DNA from: Streptomyces sp. Tue6028
Lineage (GTDB): Bacteria; Actinomycetota; Actinomycetes; Streptomycetales; Streptomycetaceae
Direction: 5' to 3'
Assembly: GCF_002300165.1 (NCBI RefSeq)
Contig: NZ_MLCE01000016.1
Span: forward strand, 1 to 64,000
DNA length: 64,000 bases
In this document: positions 60,438 to 64,000 of the stretch, piece after piece
Layout of the letters: each line of letters opens with the position of its first letter
Position numbering within the stretch: the first letter of the stretch is position 1
Notes under the pieces: generated by a model
Seen by the model: only the letters and a program-made list of their open reading frames with translations
The model's database searches: none
Told to the model about the DNA's origin: nothing
Translations under genes and position numbers: made by a program

Positions 60438-61260
60438 CACCATCACCCTGACCGAGGACATCCGTCCCCAGGACCCGGCCGCCGCGGACGGGGCCCGCGT
60501 ACCCACCGTCATCGCCGACCGCGTCGACATCGTCTACCGCGTCAACGGCACCGGCGCGGGCCGCGGGAGCGCGACCGCCGCGCTCAACCGCATCCTGCGC
60601 CGCGAACACGCCGAGAAGGCGGCGGGCGTCCGCAAGGTGCACGCCGTCAAGAGCGTCTCCTTCACCGCGTACAAAGGCGAGGCCATCGGCCTGATCGGCA
60701 CCAACGGCTCCGGCAAGTCGACGCTCCTGAAGGCCGTCGCCGGCCTGCTGCCGGTGGAGAACGGCAGGATCTACACCGACGGCCAGCCCTCGCTGCTCGG
60801 CGTCAACGCGGCCCTGATGAACGACCTCACCGGCGAGCGCAACGTCCATCTCGGCGGTCTCGCGATGGGCATGTCCAAGGAACAGGTCCGCGAGCGCTAC
60901 CAGGAGATCGTCGACTTCTCCGGCATCAACGAGAAGGGCGACTTCATCACGCTCCCCATGCGCACGTACTCCTCCGGAATGGCCGCCCGGCTCCGCTTCT
61001 CCATCGCGGCCGCCAAGGACCACGACGTCCTGATGATCGACGAGGCCCTGGCGACCGGCGACCGTTCCTTCCAGAAGCGCTCCGAGGCCCGCATCCGCGA
61101 GCTGCGCAAGCACGCGGGCACCGTCTTCCTGGTCAGCCACAACAACAAGTCGATCCGGGACACCTGCGACCGGGTGCTCTGGCTGGAGCGCGGCGAACTG
61201 CGCATGGACGGGCCGACGGAGGACGTCCTCAAGGAATACGAGAAGTTCACGGGCAAGTAG
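60430..61260 (+). CDS. Polysaccharide/teichoic acid exporter ATPase, TagH/Wzt type
   Basis: The product is 276 aa from GTG 60430. Walker A GTNGSGKST, signature YSSGMAARL, Walker B VLMIDEALATGD and the switch SHNNKS are present; in this subfamily the switch residue is normally His, as in VSHNN. The N-terminal ~60 residues with ILRREHAEKAAGVRKVHAVKSVSF are typical of TagH/Wzt. There is no C-terminal carbohydrate-binding extension as in Wzt of O9a, so export is probably of a polymer carried on a lipid without terminal-sugar recognition. It is convergent with the GT4 gene. Confidence 0.93.
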   Translation: MADTITLTEDIRPQDPAAADGARVPTVIADRVDIVYRVNGTGAGRGSATAALNRILRREHAEKAAGVRKVHAVKSVSFTAYKGEAIGLIGTNGSGKSTLLKAVAGLLPVENGRIYTDGQPSLLGVNAALMNDLTGERNVHLGGLAMGMSKEQVRERYQEIVDFSGINEKGDFITLPMRTYSSGMAARLRFSIAAAKDHDVLMIDEALATGDRSFQKRSEARIRELRKHAGTVFLVSHNNKSIRDTCDRVLWLERGELRMDGPTEDVLKEYEKFTGK

Positions 61261-61270
61261 GGCGGGCGGC

Positions 61271-61300
61271 GCCCGCGCGGCCCTGAGCACCCGCGCGGGC
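61271..61300. terminator. Bidirectional terminator between exporter and GT4 genes
   Basis: A perfect 10-bp stem GCCCGCGCGG / CCGCGCGGGC with a 10-nt loop lies between the convergent stops. A flanking GGGCGGGC...GCCCGCCC offers an alternative pairing. Confidence 0.7.
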
Positions 61301-61318
61301 CCGCCCCACCCCGGCGGC

Positions 61319-62521
61319 TCACCTCTCCAGGAAGGCGAACAGGTCCTCCCAGCGGCGCACGATCTCCTCCGCCGCGTAGCGCTGGATGTTCACCCGGGCC
61401 GCCTCGCCCATCGCGTCCCGCATGCCCTTGTCGGACATCAGCGTGTCCATCCGGCGCGCGAGTTCGCCGGTGTTGCCGAGAGTGGCGAGCAGACCGTCCT
61501 CGCCGTCGCGGATGATCTCGTGCACCCCCGGCGCGCAGTCGAACGCGGCGCACGGCACCCCCGCCGCCATGGCCTCCATGACCGCCAGCGGGAAGCCCTC
61601 GCCACGCGAGGGCAGCACGAAGACGGAGCTGTCGCGCAGCGCGCCCGGCACATCGCTCGTCGGGCCCATCCAGTCGACGCTGCCGTCGAGACCCAGCGTG
61701 GTGCACCGCTCCTGCAGGATCTCCTCGTCCTCCCCGGTGCCGTAGATCCGCAGCCGCCACCCGGGGTGGTTCGGCGCGACCTCGGCCCAGGCGTCGAGCA
61801 GCATGTCGATGCCCTTCTGGTCGTGCAGCCGGCCGATGCTGACGACGGCCTTCTCGGTGCGCGGGGAGGGCGTCTCGGGCATGAACGGGATCGGGTTCGG
61901 CATGAAGGAGGCGTTGTTCATGCCCTGCCGGATCCACAGATCGGCGTCCTCCCGGGTGAGCGCCAGCATCCGGTCGACGTTCCGGTAGTGCCGCTGCACC
62001 CGCCCGAAGCGGGAGGTCTTCCGGCAGTACGCGAACGACTCGTGGCTCATGCCGACGACGAGGAGACCGGTCGTGTCGGCGAGCGCCACCCATTCCATGG
62101 CCCACACCTGGGTCACGATCACGACGGCGCCGGGACGCGCGGCCCGGAAGAGCGCGGTCAGCTTGGCCGCCTGCTCCCGCATGCCCTCCGCGCGCGCGGT
62201 GCGCCGTCTGCGCTCGGCGACGTTGAGCCGCCCCTTCAGCCCGCGCATGGGTCCGATCTGGGGCGGATGGACGTCGTACAGCGTGGTGGTGGGGTACGCC
62301 GTCTCGCCCAGCTCCTGCGGGACTTCGGAGTCGGTGATGCCGACGACGTGCACGCGGTGGCCGCGCCCGGTGAACAGACGGGCCATCTGGTGCGTCCAGC
62401 TGGTCACCCCGCCCAGCTCGTCGACGCTGTTGGAGACGATGAAGACGTCCCGCGGACGGCCGCTCGTGCCGGTCGCGACGCTCCCCGCCGGCCGCTCGGT
62501 CAGCCACGCCTGGTCGGTCAT
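61319..62521 (-). CDS. GT4 glycosyltransferase
   Basis: The product is 400 aa. ATG 62521 overlaps the TagF-like stop (ATGA), so the 881-residue open frame is rejected. The N-terminal Rossmann domain begins RDVFIVSNSVDELGGVTSWTHQM split as usual, with the GGV loop. The C-terminal domain has SIGRLHDQKGIDMLLDAW, YGTGEDEE and the E-x7-E motif EGFPLAVMEAMAAGVP that binds the sugar nucleotide. It is a retaining transferase, probably adding a sugar to the polymer or its linker on the inner membrane face. Co-translation with the TagF-like gene supports that. Confidence 0.9.
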   Translation of the reverse strand: MTDQAWLTERPAGSVATGTSGRPRDVFIVSNSVDELGGVTSWTHQMARLFTGRGHRVHVVGITDSEVPQELGETAYPTTTLYDVHPPQIGPMRGLKGRLNVAERRRRTARAEGMREQAAKLTALFRAARPGAVVIVTQVWAMEWVALADTTGLLVVGMSHESFAYCRKTSRFGRVQRHYRNVDRMLALTREDADLWIRQGMNNASFMPNPIPFMPETPSPRTEKAVVSIGRLHDQKGIDMLLDAWAEVAPNHPGWRLRIYGTGEDEEILQERCTTLGLDGSVDWMGPTSDVPGALRDSSVFVLPSRGEGFPLAVMEAMAAGVPCAAFDCAPGVHEIIRDGEDGLLATLGNTGELARRMDTLMSDKGMRDAMGEAARVNIQRYAAEEIVRRWEDLFAFLER

Positions 62522-64000
62522 GCACGCCTCCACTGGGCGAAGAACTGGTCGACCACGCTGCGGGCCGAGGTCCCCTTGTCGTACTCCCCGAACTCGGCGG
62601 TGAACTGCTCGCGCGCGGCCGCGTACTTGACCGTCTGCTCCTCCAGCGAGCCGAGGACGGCGTGCAGTTCGTCCTCGGTGCGCACCACCGGACCGGGCGC
62701 GCGCTCCATCAGGTCGAAGTAGGTGCCGCGGCCCTCGTTCACGTACTCGTCGTAGTCGTAGGCGAAGAAGAACATCGGCCGGTCCAGCAGGGCGTAGTCG
62801 AACATCACGGACGAGTAGTCGGTGATCAGCCCGTCGGCGAGGGCCAGCAGCGGGGTCATGTCGTGGTGCGCGGTCACGTCGACGACCCGGCCGCGCACGG
62901 AGGGCGGCAGCACGACGTGGTTGAGGTAGTGGGAGCGCACGAGGAGGACGTAGCGGTCGCCGAAGGTGTCGGCGAAGCACTCCACGTCGAAGGGCAGCTC
63001 GAACCGCCGCGGTGCGCCGCCGTGCTGCCGGAAGGTCGGGGCGTACAGCAGGACCTGCCGGTCGTCGGGAATGCCCAGCTCGGCGGCGAGCGGGCCGCGG
63101 ACGCGCCGTCCCGACGACTCCTCCAGTTCCCTGGTCCGCACCAGTTCGTCGTTGCGCGGGTAGCCCACTCGCAGCAGGGTCCGCTCCTGGAGCCGGAACG
63201 CCCGCGCGAGCGTGCGCACATCGTGCTCGGAGCGGATCAGGAACCGGTCGAAGCGGTCGAGGACCCGCTGCTGGACCTCCTGCTGCGCACGGGACTTGAG
63301 TTTCCAGCCCGGTTCGTCGAAGCCCATCCGTTTGAGCGCCGAGCCGTGCCAGGTCTGGATGTACGTCGTCTCCGGACGTTTGGTGAGCTTCAGCGGATAG
63401 CTCTGGTTGTCGACCCAGAACTCGGCCTGGGCGAGTGCCTTGAGGTACGGCAGGGACCAGCGGCGTACGAGCGTGGCGTCGGCGGGGAATCCCTCGGGAC
63501 TGCCCGCGTACGACCAGACGGCCTCGAACCGGAGGTCCTGGCGGCGCATCTCCTCGTAGACGGCCTTGGGGCTGTCGCTGTACTGCCGGCCCAAGTGGCT
63601 CTCGAAGACGACGAGGCCCTTGCGGACCGGCAGCCTGCTGAACACCTCGTGGTACAGCCGGATCTTGGTGTCGCCGGAGGTGAGCCGTTTGCGCAGGGAC
63701 TTGGCCCTGCGGTAGCGGGACTTGGCGAGTCGGGCGACCTTGCCGTGCACCTGTCTCTGGAGGAGTTCGTTGGCCTTCTTGTCCGGGACCAGCCGGAAGG
63801 CGAGATGGCCGCGCGAGGAGATCACCGGCTCGATGCGGTCGGCCACCAGCCGGGTGAGGCGGGGCCGTACCGGCACCCGGCCGGCGAACGGGCCGGGGCC
63901 CGCGGCCGTGAGCCGGGTCGAGGTGCGTGCGCCGTCGACGTCCAGGCGCAGACGCACGTCCCACACCGCGTCGACGAGGCCCAGCGGCCGCAGGGCCGTC
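62518..64000 (-). CDS. TagF-like polyol-phosphate transferase (5' end off window)
   Basis: The reading frame stays open to the right edge, so the N-terminus is missing; at least 493 residues are visible. The first visible part is a beta-rich domain (VRLRLDVDGARTSTRL, FAGRVPVRPRL). The rest is a CDP-glycerol glycerophosphotransferase domain: FESHLGRQYSDSPKAVYEEM, QTWHGSALKRMG with the conserved His, LLVRSHYLNH with the second His, and ITDYSSVMFDYALLDRP. Unlike the three GT2-TagF fusions, this one keeps the standard WHG context. I recall a TagF-like protein at the equivalent position (SCO2997) implicated in wall teichoic acid of S. coelicolor. It polymerises polyol phosphate units. Confidence 0.9.
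   Translation of the reverse strand, partial: TALRPLGLVDAVWDVRLRLDVDGARTSTRLTAAGPGPFAGRVPVRPRLTRLVADRIEPVISSRGHLAFRLVPDKKANELLQRQVHGKVARLAKSRYRRAKSLRKRLTSGDTKIRLYHEVFSRLPVRKGLVVFESHLGRQYSDSPKAVYEEMRRQDLRFEAVWSYAGSPEGFPADATLVRRWSLPYLKALAQAEFWVDNQSYPLKLTKRPETTYIQTWHGSALKRMGFDEPGWKLKSRAQQEVQQRVLDRFDRFLIRSEHDVRTLARAFRLQERTLLRVGYPRNDELVRTRELEESSGRRVRGPLAAELGIPDDRQVLLYAPTFRQHGGAPRRFELPFDVECFADTFGDRYVLLVRSHYLNHVVLPPSVRGRVVDVTAHHDMTPLLALADGLITDYSSVMFDYALLDRPMFFFAYDYDEYVNEGRGTYFDLMERAPGPVVRTEDELHAVLGSLEEQTVKYAAAREQFTAEFGEYDKGTSARSVVDQFFAQWRRA

Noticed and set aside
61319..63964. An 881-codon open frame spanning the GT4 and TagF-like genes
   Set aside because: Only its last 400 codons are the GT4 protein. 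The first half is a frame-shifted shadow of TagF, and the true start overlaps the TagF stop by ATGA.
1..64000. Insertion sequences, prophage or integrated plasmid
   Set aside because: No transposase, integrase, relaxase or phage structural gene was recognised on either strand, and composition is even.

Overview
The window is chromosomal DNA of a Streptomyces species. It has very high GC, GTG/TTG starts, many 1-4 bp translationally coupled gene overlaps, an LAXTG sortase substrate, FtsEX next to a C-terminal protease, and a gene order that I recall as matching the S. coelicolor core from about SCO2961 (mat locus) through smpB, ftsX, ftsE, prfB, pkaB and pkaA to a TagF-like gene near SCO2997. 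No transposon, phage or CRISPR array was seen. Locus numbers are from memory; no search was run.

Layout. 1-6023 (minus strand): a type VII-secretion-flavoured block with a small WXG-like protein, a protein with an ESX-type N-terminal region, membrane and unknown proteins, then a lipoprotein coupled to a secreted protein and a Pro/Gln-tailed membrane protein. 6263-10877 (minus): matA, matB and an acyltransferase-3, an extracellular polysaccharide operon. 11029-13520: a divergent LysR regulator and MFS permease. 13742-23183 (plus): a sugar regulon with a LacI-type operator, ABC importer, YicI-like alpha-xylosidase, LacI repressor and secreted GH3 enzyme; together these suggest uptake and use of xyloglucan-type oligosaccharides. 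23300-30014: housekeeping genes ssrA (tmRNA), smpB, S41 protease, ftsX, ftsE, a small zinc-ribbon membrane protein, an LAETG wall protein and prfB. 30118-30627: two families of tandem repeats. 30625-33710: two membrane Ser/Thr kinases (pkaB and pkaA types), facing a divergent 1259-aa FHA plus FtsK/SpoIIIE-type ATPase. 38225-41842: a second sugar ABC importer, also without its own ATPase.

41994-64000 is a cell-wall glycopolymer region. It has three tandem GT2-TagF fusion proteins, four GT-C-like membrane glycosyltransferases, a GT2, a UDP-glucose 4-epimerase, a TetR-controlled TagGH/Wzm-Wzt-type exporter, a GT4 and a further TagF-like polymerase running off the right edge. An ohr/ohrR peroxide-resistance pair sits inside it. 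The logic is that of teichoic-acid-like polymer synthesis: sugar nucleotide supply, lipid-linked and nucleotide-linked glycosyl transfer, polyol-phosphate polymerisation and ABC export.

Most notable points: a tmRNA encoding an unusually short 12-residue tag; one GT2-TagF paralogue that has lost the conserved HGTP histidine; a 33-bp minisatellite whose unit contains the end and stop codon of the pkaB-type gene; two tandem 25-bp near-identical boxes between the tetR and exporter genes; the LacI and Ohr operators; an ABC permease with a large inserted external domain; and the kinase/FHA-ATPase pair.
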